From Henricia sp. BOLD:AAB3569 (taxonomy: Eukaryota; Echinodermata; Asteroidea; Spinulosida; Echinasteridae): a DNA stretch of 64,000 bases. Shown one piece after another: positions 35,207 to 46,345 of the stretch (the first letter of the stretch is position 1; each line of letters begins with the position of its first letter). The position numbers were made by a program, and so were the translations under genes. Below the pieces are notes generated by a model that saw nothing but the letters and a program-made list of their open reading frames with translations, ran no database searches and had not been told where the DNA came from. The stretch is taken from NCBI GenBank assembly GCA_037783545.1, contig JBBELK010000218.1, forward strand, positions 620,001 to 684,000, written 5' to 3'.

Positions 35207-35700
35207 ATACCCCGTTTACACTCGATTCGCCTTTGCCGAATCCAACTCCGCAATTTCCAAAAAGGGGAGTTGAAGCCGGGTATAGTGTAAACGCAAAAGG
35301 TGAATTGAAAAAGGCGGATCAGACCCGGATCTGATTCGCCTTTTTCAAGTCACCTTTGGGGTAGGGTTGAACCCCGCAATTGCGGGGTTGAACCCTGCAA
35401 TCGTCAAGGTCGCTTGTAGTGTAAACGCTACCCGAATACAGATTCGGCAATTTGAGTGTCCTTGGGGCGGTGCCCGCAGTGTAGTAGATTTAATTGACCA
35501 ATCTGGCACTAGTGCAGCAACACCTAACAGCTCACGCATGCGCTGCAGTTACATTTAGTGGTGACTTTTGCGGTTTCTGAACCGAGTTGAAGCGATTTGG
35601 GGTGTTGTGTAAACGCGGCAAATGTTCAGTTTTGTGGTCGCAATAAAAATGCTGGATCTGTATCCACCTTTGCCGATTCGAGTGTAAATGCGGTGTAAGT
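35207..35700. mobile_element. TIR element with GATTCGCCTTTT and GTGTAAACGC words
   Basis: Left CCCCGTTTACACTCGATTCG then CCTTTGCCG; right the near complement (CTTTGCCGATTCGAGTGTAA). GTGTAAACGC recurs near 35285, 35419 and 35609, and GATTCGCCTTT/AAAGGCGGATC near 35224, 35310 and 35334. Non-coding. Confidence 0.65.
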
Positions 35701-36023
35701 CTCATTTTCAATTGCTTATCGTTTTATGACAAGATGTTTTCTTGCTGAATTATATCCTATCTAGAAAATTAATTCTTACATGTTCTGTCTGAAGTTAATT
35801 TTGGGCAGGGTTACCAGGTCTCTTGTCTGTAACCCCGATCTGTCACCCACTTGTCTCTGGTTCAGATCAAAGATCCTAAAGGGGAGGTGTCTGGAAACAT
35901 AGTTCAGCTGGTGGTTACTGATTAATGTAGCGTGTATATATAAATTCAAACACCAAAATAGGGGGTGGAGACTCCACCCCCCTAAACTGGAGCCACTGCA
36001 TAATACCCCAGATACAAAAATAA
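35701..36023. other. Intergenic DNA
   Basis: Nothing recognised. Confidence 0.5.
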
Positions 36024-36260
36024 CCACAGTGCAATGGTGAAGCGGTCCAGTGAATCAACTTTGGTTGGTTCTAAAGGTTGTGGGTTCAAAGTCCGGTCCA
36101 GTCCGGTCTGGTCCAATCCAGTCCGGTCTGGTCCAATCCAGTCCGGTCTGGTCCAATCCAGTCCGGTCTGGTCCAATCCAGTCTGGTCCGGTCCAGTCCA
36201 TCCATGGTACGTGTACCTTGAGCAAGGCACTTTGCCACACATTGCTTCTCTCCACCTAGG
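36024..36260 (+). mobile_element. tRNA-derived SINE carrying an internal minisatellite
   Basis: Head with GGTTGTGGGTTCAAAGTCC (B-box-like), then a 20-bp tandem repeat, then the SINE core CCTTGAGCAAGGCACTTTGCC shared with 3300-3385 and 40391-40545. The minisatellite arose just after the B-box. Confidence 0.55.
36091..36200 (+). repeat. 20-bp minisatellite, about five units
   Basis: Unit GTCCGGTCTGGTCCAATCCA, near-perfect. It produces overlapping repetitive open frames on both strands that are not genes. Confidence 0.9.
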
Positions 36261-36903
36261 AGTAGAAATGGGTACCTAAGGGGGTATAGTGAATGCTGTT
36301 TGATTAGCCATTGAGTGCCTGATTGGCAGCCGGGACTGTATACTCCCCAGGGAGCCGAGATGATGGAGTGATTTAGTGGAGCCCTATGATCAGGGGTAAT
36401 AATAATGATTATTGAGTCATTGGAAGATCTTGCAAGTCCTTGCAAGTTCATCCTTTGAAATGTAACTCATTTGAAACTCTTGGTGGCAGCAAACAACGTG
36501 GTCCTTTTCCATCGTTTGTGTCACTTTAAGCATGTGCACTTTAACATTGACAATAATAATATTAATTGTTCCAGTCTTATAGAGCACATTTCACACACAG
36601 TCCCAATGCGCTTTACATTATTACCCCTGGCTATTGGGCTCAATGATATCATTCCCTTATCCTTCTCAATTCCCTTTGGATCATGCAGTCCCTTATGCAG
36701 CTTACGCGCACAGGGACTAATCAAACACGGCACCGCTCACTCCCCTCGCAGATACCCATAATATTTACTCCTGGGTGGAGAGAGGCATTTTGTGACAGAG
36801 TACCTTACCCAAGGGCACACGCACCCTGGACGAGCTGGGATGGAATTTGAACCAATGACTTGTGGATTTGTACATGTATTGTACATGTATTCAGTATGCC
36901 CCA
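36261..36903. repeat. Dispersed repeat fragments
   Basis: GACTGTATACTCCCCAGGGA (36336) matches the complement of sequence near 31340. CACAGTCCCAATGCGCTTTA (36596) and TTACCCAAGGGCACACGC (36806) look like pieces of old retroelements or SINEs. Assignment is tentative. Confidence 0.35.
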
Positions 36904-37342
36904 TAATGCATAGTTCCGACCTGTCAATCAAGCCGAACCCACCGACCAATCACAACAGAGCTAGCAGACACCGCCCACATAGGTCAAAGTGCATTGCCTC
37001 ACAACAACACAACAACATACAGTTTGTACAGTATTGTATGCGGTGATCCGGGTTAATTTTTGGTTTCAAGGCCGGACGATTCGCTGTTCAAAGGTAAGAA
37101 AGCATGTATTTCATGATGATATGAAATCCCTGTATTACTGGCCCTTTACTCAGTGTGTTCTAAGATAACTGTTGACCCTGAAACATGAATACCTTTGAGT
37201 TTTCTCCAATGAATCTGTGTTTTCCGTTGAAAGTCCCATTGGTTTGTGCAGTGTGTGTGGACATTTTGAGGGATAGCGTGTGAGGCATAGCAACAATATC
37301 CAAGGGGCGGAGTTAACTGGGCAAACTCGGAACTATGCATTG
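36904..37342. mobile_element. Second copy of the 5271-5717 element, inverted
   Basis: Bounded by AATGCATAGTTCCGA and its complement. In order on the plus strand: ACCAATCACAACAGAGCTAG, CCGCCCAC, a block ending GATTCGCTGTTCAAAGGTAA (donor-like), AACTGTTGACC, TACCTTTGAGTTTTCTCCAA, and AGCAACAATATCCAAGGGGC. About 439 bp. Confidence 0.6.
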
Positions 37343-38017
37343 TTTTAAAAGTCTCATATTTGGTCCTTGCCAGAAATCGAACTCACTTTTCGACTAAGAC
37401 TACTATAGTGCATGTGCTAGACCACTTTGCCTTCGCCGTAAGTTATTCTAAATATAACCCTCGCTGCCGTTTTCCAAAGAATATCCAAATAAAACGTGAA
37501 TATCTGACTTGTGTGTCCATATCTACGTACGTCATGCCACCTTTTCTAATCCTTATATGGGGATAAGGTATGGAGTTAGCTCAGATACTTGACCATTGCA
37601 GGGCAGGGAATTCAGAACTCTGGTTATTTGCACTGCTGAGATAAAGCATACAGGGACCTGGCGGATTTCTGTGTGCGTGTTTACTTTCTGTTTTGGGAGT
37701 TATCACGTCACAATAAAAACCTGTTGCATTCCATGGAGTTGCGTGTATAGGTTGGTTGCGATTGGCACGAGGCGAAACACCTGCTCCGCTTGTAGGGGGA
37801 GTTTTAGGAGAGGTTCCCCCTAACTCTTCCGGTTTGGAACAAGACATTTTCTGCTGAGAAATTTCATGAGAAGTTTGGAATGTAGAAACACCAATTCCAT
37901 AAATTTCTTGGGAAATTCTGAAAACAGAGAACCTGAAGTCCAAACAGTTACTGCAAACAAAAACTATCAGGAAAATCAAGAAATAAGATCAACGAGATAC
38001 TAGTTCAACACATTCGG
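37343..38017. other. Intergenic DNA
   Basis: The 132-codon minus-strand frame here has no recognisable domain; weak resemblance of its end to family B translations suggests repeat origin. Confidence 0.4.
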
Positions 38018-38360
38018 TCTTAAAGACAGATTACATGATTGGGAAAACTTTTAAGAATAGGAACAACAGCTTTACATAACCGAAGAGTAATGTTGATAAA
38101 CTGCCTTGTAGAAGTTTCAGCCAAATATAGTTGCAGTAATACTTCAGAAAACCTTTAAAATCCATGCATAGTTTTGTGTTTAATTAATAATGGTAAAGAG
38201 CACAGTTTGCAATTTCGCCCACAAAGGTACCATTTTACACAAGGAAAATCATGTGGCGTTTGTTACTATTGCTATAAACACTTTTAGCCGGGTTTTTCCT
38301 TGTCAACTTGTGAAGTAATTATTTTTGGTAACTGCAAATGATTTACCGTGGCTTTAATAA
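38018..38360 (-). mobile_element. Dispersed family A, diverged reverse copy
   Basis: Blocks in the same order as 30128-30440: AGTAATGTTGATAAACTGCC, ACTTCAGAAAACCTTTAAAA, TACCATTTTAC, GTTACTATTGCTATAAACAC and TTGTCAACTTGTGAA. Ends in ATGATTTACCGTGGCTTTAA. Confidence 0.5.
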
Positions 38361-40033
38361 ACACCACCATTTTGTCTGATGTTATATGCCCCAATGTACA
38401 CTAGCATCTTGCCGTTGTTTCTTAGTAACTCAAAAGGGGGACTGTTAACTGTGGCAGTCAAGAACCATTTTTCTCACCATTTGCCCCATTATCGTAGCCC
38501 ACAGCTGGTAAGCAAGTGAACAAAACAAAGATGGCCGCCCCGTGAAAATCCTAAAGTATCTGCCGACCCCATTTATCTTATCACCGACTACATGCCAATC
38601 TTGTTTTTAACACCAAGGATTTTCCAAAGTACACCGTCGCCCAGATATTTCCAAGTTTTCCCCAAAAACTGTTCCAGCACCCCGACTACATGGAGTGACA
38701 TTTATGTTTGCATTGACATGAGGTTAATTTCTCTGATACGCCTCCGGTTTTTGGGAAGTATATATTATGACGACAAATCAGCTGCACAGATTAGGCAGTT
38801 CCAAAAGTACATAGCAACAGTTGCACCCAAAATAGCCCGGACATGTGATTGGTCAAAAGTCTGGTCACGTGACTTCCACCTGGTATCCGGTGCGCCCAGT
38901 AATTACCCCGCACTATCAAAGGTTGAGACACCTTGCACTGTTTGTCCCTTGTTTACTTGTTAACGAATTGTATGCTCCTTGGTTTATAGTATGTTGACAA
39001 TTTGGAGTTTTGTTAAATATAACTTTGCATTGTCTAATTTGCAATAAATGTCAAAGTCTTCACAAAATTACCACCCTCGCTGAAATTATATCACCAGGTT
39101 TCAGTAGTTTTAGAGAAAATGTCACAGAATAATCGCACGCTTCCATTTGTGTTTTGCTGACTATTTTTGGAAGTCAAATTTTCTTTCACAGTTCAACCTT
39201 TTGTAGATTTCTTTTCTCAAACCACATCGTTCTATTTGTTGTTTTTTTTCCACCTAGGCAGACTTGTTTTGTAGCTAATTCTGTGTGGGTTATTTCGGGA
39301 TACATGCGATACTCTGCCAATGTTGTTGAATTGTATACTATTTGTTGTTATGAAATATACTTTTTTATCATTAGTTTTTTTACCAAAGGGTCACTTTCAG
39401 GGGTTTCAGGAATTCTATCACATTTTATTTGTGGTGAGGAAATAACTCGTGGGTTCAGATTGCAGACAGTTTTGGATTGTATTATTTCGGTTTTTAGGTT
39501 TCACGTTTCATGTCATGAAGCGTCAATAGTTTGCGTATAAGGTTTCTATATTTACAATCGAGTAAAAATCCGATAGACCCTATAGTTTACCAACATTATG
39601 TTTAAACCCCTAGGTGGATTTACAAACATCTAAAGGCATGACATTTGCTTTAACGACAGATTACAGGATTGGAAAACGGATATACAAATGGTGTTATAGC
39701 CATTTGTGGTCAAGGATGTGTGCAAAAACCAACCTGTGGTTATGTCAGCTCAATCTACATTCCGAGAAAACAATGAAAACAATGTCCTTGTTTTTTAGAG
39801 AAATTATGCAAAACCACCGTCTTATTTAGACTGATACCCTTGCTACACTGCGTACGCGGAAAACGGAGCTATAATATCACGGGAGTCAGAGACCTAGTTA
39901 AAACAATGCCTGTGCATACGCATTTATATAAATGTATCTTCAGTGTTGGTTTCCGTATAAGAATATATTATTCGATACAAATGTGGACAGGTATCCATGC
40001 GTTTGGGAAATCTGGATGTAGTGAAAAGCAACT
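38361..40033. other. Intergenic DNA, about 1.7 kb
   Basis: Two open frames of about 125 codons (38592-38963, 39154-39540) lack any known domain and have A+T-rich, non-coding-like composition. A piece near 39655 resembles 38027. Confidence 0.4.
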
Positions 40034-40107
40034 TGGCTCCACTGGGATTCGAACCGCGGACCTTCTGCTCAACGTGCAGACGCCCTACCAATGAGCTATA
40101 TATGAAG
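40034..40107 (-). mobile_element. tRNA-like SINE head (pseudo-tRNA)
   Basis: The minus strand starts GGCTTCA and ends TGGAGCC, which pair over all seven acceptor positions counting one G-T. The D arm (GCTC/GGGC), an anticodon arm (TCTGC/GCAGA) with GTT in the loop, and a B-box (GGTTCGAATCCC) are visible. A four-base insertion before the D arm, C at position 33 and a broken T stem argue against function. Confidence 0.5.
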
Positions 40108-40390
40108 CCAACTGGTGGTCTCGAATCACGGTAGTGCAGTTGTTCCTCACTGATTGGGGTTGGCTATCACATGAGCTTAGCAAGCCATATACAGAATCAG
40201 TTAGTCTTTTGCGTGTTTCACATGAACAGCGTCTGGTGTACTGACGTATACTTTCGCATGCACACTTAGTATCCACTTCACCAGACAAATTTTTTGTTGC
40301 TACGTAGTACATGCGGCAGGTGTGAAGTACATAATCAATACCGTGTTCACCGTAAGGGAGAATCGCACAAAGCAACCAGACTGTTGGGGC

Positions 40391-40545
40391 ACCATGGCCG
40401 AGTAGTGTATATAGCGTGCTCAATCCAAGACTTTGGTAAATCCACAGGTCGTGGGTTCGGCGCTTGGGCAAGGCGCTTTGCCATTAATTGCCTCTCTCAA
40501 CCCAGGTTTATAAATGTATACCAGCATCATGCTGGGAAAGTAAAC
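40391..40545 (+). mobile_element. tRNA-derived SINE, Leu/Ser-like head
   Basis: ACCATGGCCGAGTAGTGTAT, then CCACAGGTCGTGGGTTCGGC (B-box with a mutated end), then the core GGGCAAGGCGCTTTGCC, the same core type as 36024-36260. Confidence 0.5.
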
Positions 40546-41249
40546 AGTCTCGCTGTGTGGGAGGAGTGGCGAGCCCACCACAGCAAACTCGAAAGAGGAG
40601 TCTGGCCCCCTCTAATGAAAGAAAGATGGGCACTCCGGCTTCTAATATTGCAAGCACGACCTTTTTAACCAGACTGTTGGTTGCTAGACAATGGCTTGCA
40701 CCACGTAGCAACAACAGCGTAGTAAGTGACTTTCTAAACCGCACCTCAAAGTGAAGAATTCGGGGCATTATGCAAATGTTACACGCAAGGCTAATTGTAT
40801 TGGACTTCTGTCTTTTTTCCGGTCAAATAGTTGATAAAACATTATACAAATCCTATATAGACGGGCTTTAACTGTTTTGTTGTTGTTAGCCCACTGTACA
40901 CATTCCGCCCACCTACTCGCAATAAATGCCAATTCAAACACGCAGACTATTCCATCACGTACCCAGATCGGAAGTATTCCCCAGTTGTCACAGAGGGTCT
41001 GTCAACAACAGATAAAAAGCACGGGACAGAGGGATGGACCCGGAGACGAAAACTAAAAATATGACATTCTCATGATCGGGTTTCAAAGTCCCCCATTGTG
41101 TCAGAGAGCGTTTAAGTTCAGGGCTGCGTTGCCAACGTTCGCCACTGGTTACAGAGCTTTTGTGCACTCGTCTATTGATGAACGCTGCAAACGTTTGCAA
41201 TGTTCGCGTGTTTGGAACGCAGCTCTGGTTTATACCTCAGAGACAACCT
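40546..41249. other. Intergenic DNA
   Basis: CAACAACAGATAAAAAG near 41005 recurs near 44978. Nothing else recognised. Confidence 0.45.
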
Positions 41250-41284
41250 CCCCCCCCCCCCCCCCCCCCCCCCCCCTCCCCCCA
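41250..41284 (+). repeat. C homopolymer, 27 bases, then an interrupted continuation
   Basis: C run 41250-41276, one T, then seven more C. Length is likely unreliable in an assembly. Confidence 0.9.
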
Positions 41285-41756
41285 AAAAACGCTAATTACG
41301 GAGAAGGGAAATCCACCTGGCATGGCTGCTTAAATAAAATATATTCTTCCATTTCCACATTTCCAGTGTCATTTTCCAGTGTCATATGCCTTTTCCTTGA
41401 AGAACATTTCAACGTCGGGGGTACTCAAATGACCCCTGAAATTACAAACTTGCCAAACTAGTATCTTGTAATGTTTCATTCAATCAGCGCTACCAAAAAT
41501 TCCACAGAAATAACATACCGCGGTGTATAGCCTACCTATGGGGTCCGCGAAATGACCACAAGTACATGTTACTTTGGGTTTATTCCGTGTATTTATATTA
41601 AACGCAATAAAGAAATTTGAACTGAAAACTGCTTCAGTCTGATCTAATCTATAGTGCCAAAGGTTTATGGGTGATCATTATTACCGTGTGGCATTTTTAT
41701 TGGCTTATTAAGCACTTCTTGATAATGTTTCGTGAGGATACGAAATATTACGTAAT
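41285..41756. other. Intergenic DNA
   Basis: Nothing recognised. Confidence 0.5.
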
Positions 41757-42464
41757 ATTAAAGCCGGGCTGAAAGCTTGAAGCTACTTGGCGAGGAAGAA
41801 AGTTATTTTATAAAACGGATGTTACTTGATAAAGTTGCGTTTTTCCTGTCTTTATTGCTGACTTTATATTAGAGAGAAAAATGAAAAACTAGACAGTGTT
41901 CGTCAACCGGCAGCAGGCCAAAACGAATAACGGAGTGATGACGTCATAGTGATATGCATTGACCCCGCTGCGTCATAGCGAGGAGACAGTCACTATTTTG
42001 CAAAGCAAGTTGCATGCTTGACGCGTAGCATAATCCACCAGTCGTTATTTTTCTGTAAAAGTTTTTAACGTTTTTGGTGTATTTTCTCAGTGGTTGTTAC
42101 ACTGAATTCATTTTTGATATCAATAAAATGCCAGCTTCGTGCCTTGTTGGTGGTAACACTTGCAGCTCTGTAGAAAATCCGCGGTTCCGTGCGTGCATAC
42201 AACGTGTACGTGTTTGCATGGGAGGAGCTACATGTACAGGTACACGACCATAGTCAGTAAAGCAGCTCTGTGTGTCTCCTCGCTATGACGTCACACACAT
42301 GGTTCAAGTTGATTGACGTGACCTTTCGTTTTCAGTTTCACGTGAAAAGAGTCTCGGAAAAAGACTGAAATTTTCTGACTTTTCCAGCATGAAATTCTGA
42401 AAAAATAAGAAAGTAATACTGTTGAAAACCATGAAAGTGAAGAGAGATTTCCACCCAGCTTTAA
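41757..42464. mobile_element. TTAA-bounded TIR element with CRE motifs
   Basis: Left TTAAAGCCGGGCTGAAAGC, right the near complement (TTTCCACCCAGCTTTAA). Inside, CGTCATAGCGAGGAGACA near 41972 and TGTCTCCTCGCTATGACGTCA near 42272 form a second inverted pair. TGACGTCA occurs near 41938 and 42286. An ATG at 42128 opens a 41-codon frame starting MPASCLVGG, faintly like a THAP-domain start but too short to call. Confidence 0.55.
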
Positions 42465-42769
42465 TGTTGGGCTAGCCTATATTGCACACAGTACAGTGAC
42501 AGCTTGCCCGGAAGGCGATTGATAAGAAAACCCAATTTGTTTATCGAGAGATCGATATTTTTTCCACAAGGGAACGGTTGTCTGAATTTGTTACTGGTTG
42601 TTAATTGTCTGTGGTTGTTAAAATGATGGCAATGGTACCATCGTCGACCACCACAGATGTGACGATTAAACCCGCCCCAGCAGAAACTGATGCAGAACAT
42701 TATCACGAAAAGATGGTCCAAAGAAAAGAAGAAAAAAAGGACGATAACTATTACTTCAAAACGCGTCGT
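42465..42769. other. Intergenic DNA
   Basis: Nothing recognised. Confidence 0.5.
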
Positions 42770-43166
42770 TTAAACCTCGGTAGTCGCACCGGATCGTGCG
42801 ACTGGTGGCGATTAGGCCGACGCACGACCGATCGCCAATGTTTGCTACAATCTCCATTTGCGGTCACATACTGCGATCAGGTCATTGGTGGTAAGCGTGA
42901 TCGTGCGATCACCATCGATTGGAGAAGATCGATCGCAAGATCAATCGTAGGTAATAGTGGGACTAGTGATGGCGATCAGTGACCGTCGTAGGACAGGTGG
43001 CACCACCAATCGTCAGGTGGCACGACCAGTTCAACTGCTTGACCCGTGATCATGCACTACTGTGGTGCGACCATGCGCGACTGGTGGTACGACCATGTGA
43101 TTTTGAATCGCAGATCAGACGTTTTGAACATGACCATTGACCTTGCTGCGACTGATTTTCCTCTGA

Positions 43167-43327
43167 AGCGGGCCTCCCACTGTGCGATTTTTGCTACGAA
43201 ATTCCTACGAATTGGTACGATTTGTTACGATTGTGTGTAGAGTCAATGGACAGTATCTGGTTATCGTACCAAATCGTAGCTAATCGTACCTAATTCGTGG
43301 CCAAAATCGCACAGTGGGAGGCCCGCT
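43167..43327. mobile_element. Harbinger-like MITE, nested copy 1
   Basis: Starts AGCGGGCCTCCCACTGTGCG and ends with the exact complement; 161 bp. Flanked by TGA (43164-43166) and TAA (43328-43330). TWA-type 3-bp duplications are typical of PIF/Harbinger elements. Confidence 0.75.
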
Positions 43328-43330
43328 TAA

Positions 43331-43471
43331 AGCGGGCCTCCCACTGTGCGATTTTTGCCACGAATTAGCTACGAATTGGTACGATAATCGGAGACTGCCT
43401 ATAGACTCTACACACAATCGTACCCAATCGTAGGCAATTCGTGACAAAAATCGCACAGTGGGAGTCCCGCT
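43331..43471. mobile_element. Harbinger-like MITE, nested copy 2
   Basis: Same termini, 141 bp, directly abutting copy 1 through a shared TAA and followed by TTA (43472-43474). The related sequence at 21025-21040 (complement CTCTAACGATCACCC) shows the site without either insertion. Confidence 0.75.
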
Positions 43472-43643
43472 TTACGATCACCCACGATCTCTGCGACCAT
43501 TCGCGCGCTCTTTCTACAATTTGCCCGCGATTCCAACATTTTTCGGTCACCGCTTTCGTAACGTGGTCGCAGGTCCGGTGTGACTGGGGCTTTATGGACA
43601 CGGCACATTATAGTTACACATTTTTATAGTCGTTTATTATTAA

Positions 43644-43777
43644 AGGCGCAGGCTCGTCAATGCGTGTGTGAGGCCAAATTCGTGCCACGAAATACGCAGC
43701 TCCATGCCTTTGCTATGGAGCTACGTATTTCGTGTCACAAATTTGGTCTCACGCGCGCATTGACGAGCCTCTGCCTT
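43644..43777. mobile_element. TTAA hairpin MITE, copy 2
   Basis: TTAA at 43640-43643 and 43778-43781 around AGGCGCAGGCTCGTCAATGC and its complement. It lies about 45 bp from the end of the 42770-43594 element, the same neighbour relation as at 20718-20900 but inverted. Confidence 0.75.
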
Positions 43778-43781
43778 TTAA

Positions 43782-44186
43782 CCTCAAGACATAATATAGA
43801 ACCCATACATAAAGGTCAACGCACGGGCCTACGTGTGGTGTGTCTCGCCTGGCCTTCTAGACCTTCGCCCGAAAAAAATAAGATACCAAAAACTGTTCCT
43901 TTTCCATTTCCCAAAGGGAACCCCCAAGAGGGGCATTCCCAGGGACCCCGTCGGCACCCCTTTCTCTCCAGACGTTCCACTGGTATCTATGACGTGTCAG
44001 AGACTTCCTTCTTCCGAGAATATTAATTGATAGACCAGCTGATCTCTGATTGACCTTGGAAGTCTGCTGCAGTCTGATATCACGATAAATACCTTTTATA
44101 CGGCTACAGGCATCAGGAAATTTCTTGAGAACGTGCGTGAATGTTGGCCTAGTAGTAGTACGCAGTCAGCGTATGTGGCACTATAT
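43782..44186. other. Intergenic DNA
   Basis: Nothing recognised. Confidence 0.5.
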
Positions 44187-44335
44187 AGACCATATCGAAT
44201 AGCTGCCATCTTGTAGGGCTCCTTTTGTTGTTTAAGTTGGTCAACAATGTAAGCACAAAATGTGCAACCATGATGCATGTCCTCACGGTACAAAGAAACT
44301 GCCCTATATAAGATGGCAGCTATTCGATACGGTCT
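44187..44335. mobile_element. AGACCGT MITE, copy 2
   Basis: Left AGACCATATCGAATAGCTGC, right the near complement ending ACGGTCT. The centre is the reverse complement of the copy at 21330-21459 (ATGTGCAACCATGATGCATG, GTCCT). Confidence 0.7.
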
Positions 44336-45397
44336 GTACTAAGGTGTGACATCATGACCAGGGTAACTGGATCTAAACTTTCGCTGGTAATCTTAAATGT
44401 ACATTGCTAAGACGCGGGGAAACAGTTTACTGGTATTTGTGTAGACCTAGTACCTTGGCAATACTCAAAGGGGTGACGTTTTCAATTTAGTGCTCTTTAG
44501 CGTCTGTCCGTTCACAACTTGTGAACGATTGAAAATTGCCTCTTTTACAAAGGGGGATTTTTGGCAAAAAAAACTCCCCATTATTTTCTAAAAGGCATGT
44601 ATATAGGCCTAATTGCACAGTCACCAACCTTGGTTTCATTCAACAAAATTTCAAAAGGTGCTCTCTGCTCTAACAAAAATCCTGGCAAGTTTAGAGTTTA
44701 TTAGTTCGGAGTTTTTTAAAATCCCAGAATCAATCTTTTGTTTCAGAGTTGTTGATTTTGTTTTTAAATCCTCCTTTGTTCCAACACACAATTTTAATTG
44801 TACCAGCCTGTTACCGTCCCGGTTACCGTAACAAAAACAAAACCTCGTTGTTTAATCTGGCGAATTCCGAGTAAATTGGACTACATATAAATCGCATTCT
44901 GAAAAGGAAATGGCTTCAGATTTACGATGTGAAATCTAATGACTTATGTATACGATCTCTGAGGCCTGTCGAGTCTGCAACAACAGATAAAAAGGGCTCT
45001 GTACGGTTCTCTGCCCGACTAGTGGGTCATTATTGGCCGTTTAGTTGATTGGTAACTTCCTCTTCCTCCGCGGGATGTCGGAATCATTTTGGACCCCTCA
45101 GGGTAACATTCGAGGGAAGGAGCTCGGTGAGCTGTTTCCTTGATATAACGCAAGATGATAGTGTGCATCGTATATTCCCCACGTGGCCCCAACTGCCAAT
45201 AAATTGTATACCTGTGCGTCAGCATTTCGAATTGTCACAATTTGTTGTACAAAACCACCCTATATAGTATAGGGAAATCGCTTGGATGTTTTACACACAA
45301 TAGGGGAACAATGGAAGGTGGAGTCACTCGGTCTTACATCTTGCACCAAATGATTGTGCCTGTAGGTTGAAAAATATTTGGGGTTTACGCAGTGGGT
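44336..45397. other. Intergenic DNA, about 1 kb
   Basis: A small palindrome, GTTCACAACTTGTGAAC, lies near 44511. Otherwise nothing recognised. Confidence 0.45.
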
Positions 45398-45458
45398 ATA
45401 GACTCTTTGCACCGGCAACCATGATAGGGGGCAGGTTTTCATATTTAAATGATGTGAA
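45398..45458 (+). repeat. Short dispersed repeat, copy 2
   Basis: TATAGACTCTTTGCACCGGC then AACCATG and TTTTCATATTTAAATGATGT; matches 34038-34101 (reverse) and 53242-53305. Confidence 0.55.
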
Positions 45459-45579
45459 AATAGATCCACGAAGTGCCTACTCGTGCACGACACACTGTGA
45501 CAATGTGACTGCCCCCTGACATGGGGCGCCCGTCCAAAGAATCTATAAGTTTCCTTTTCTATGTAGGCCTGTTCTCGAA

Positions 45580-46041
45580 TTGCAAACTTTTGAAAACCAA
45601 CTTGTGAACCCGAGCACGCTAGCCGTCAAGTGCCCTATGCATGAAGTTCCAACCCAGTTCCACGCTGTCAGTATCGTGTCGCCACGGATCGGACCACCTC
45701 TGCTGAATCCACTAAATCCACCGGATGTTTTTCCACACATATTTATGGCTTTCAGTTCCTGCGTCAATTGGACTCATATGGGAAACCTCTCTCGTCCAGA
45801 TTATCTTGACAACCTTGAATTAATGTCAAAGATATCGCACAAGAACACGGATTTTCCAAATTTGCTCTCCCACCACCTCGCAATTATGTTATCTTGCCGT
45901 GTGCAAGGTATGGTACCATGTTTTGTTTGGTATTTGTGTGTTCGGAAATTAAAACATCCGTGCAATGCAGATATCTTATTCTCCATAACGGATTTTTTAT
46001 TACCGTGGAATGCTGACCCGATATACCACGACTGGGGTTAA
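45580..46041 (+). other. Unassigned open frame, 153 codons
   Basis: Open from 45580 to a TAA at 46041. The translation has no domain I recognise. It does not overlap a repeat that I identified, which distinguishes it from most long frames here, and a GCAAGGTATGG (45904-45914) could be a splice donor. A single exon of an unknown gene or a chance frame are both possible; chance is more likely. Confidence 0.12.
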
Positions 46042-46083
46042 TTAATTCAACCCTCCTGAAACCTGCTTTTAAATTTTGTCACC

Positions 46084-46310
46084 TTAAAGGTCACACCGGA
46101 TCACGATTTCTGGATCGTGCGATTGGTGGCGATTTGGCCAGAAGTTTTGAACCTGACCATCGACCTTGCTGCGACTGATTTTGCTCTGGCGATCACCCAC
46201 GACCTCTGCGACCACTCGCGCACTCTTTCTACGATTTGCCCGCGATTCCAACATTTTCGGTCACATATAGTCGTAACCTGGTCGCAGGTCCGGTGTGATT
46301 AGGGCTTTAG
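46084..46310. mobile_element. TAAAGCCCTAATCACACCGGA element, short complete copy
   Basis: Left TTAAAGGTCACACCGGATC, right the complement of TAAAGCCCTAATCACACCGG. Inside are CGATCACCCACGACC and CGATTTGCCCGCGATTCCAA, shared with 43475-43550 and, reversed, 20960-21030. Confidence 0.65.
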
Positions 46311-46345
46311 CGATTGAAATGCTGCAAAAAGTGATATCGTGTTAA

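Larger units (their letters stand above)
42770..43594. mobile_element. Host TIR element with GATCG-rich words, two elements nested inside
   Basis: The left end TTAAACCTCGGTAGTCGCAC then CGGATC and the right end TCCGGTGTGACTGGGGCTTTA are diverged inverted termini. The same family is complete at 46084-46310 and partial at 20900-21215. The interior repeats CGATCG, GTGCGATC and CTGGTGGCG words. Nested elements occupy 43167-43471. Open frames across it are composed of repeat sequence. Confidence 0.65.

Noticed and set aside
36034-36451. Repetitive frames of 70-120 codons
   Set aside because: They read the 20-bp minisatellite in several frames.
40034-40107. Functional tRNA gene
   Set aside because: The acceptor stem is good, but four extra bases before the D arm, C at position 33 and a broken T stem point to a SINE head.
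43580-44026. 148-codon open frame
   Set aside because: It crosses the TTAA hairpin MITE and the end of the neighbouring TIR element.
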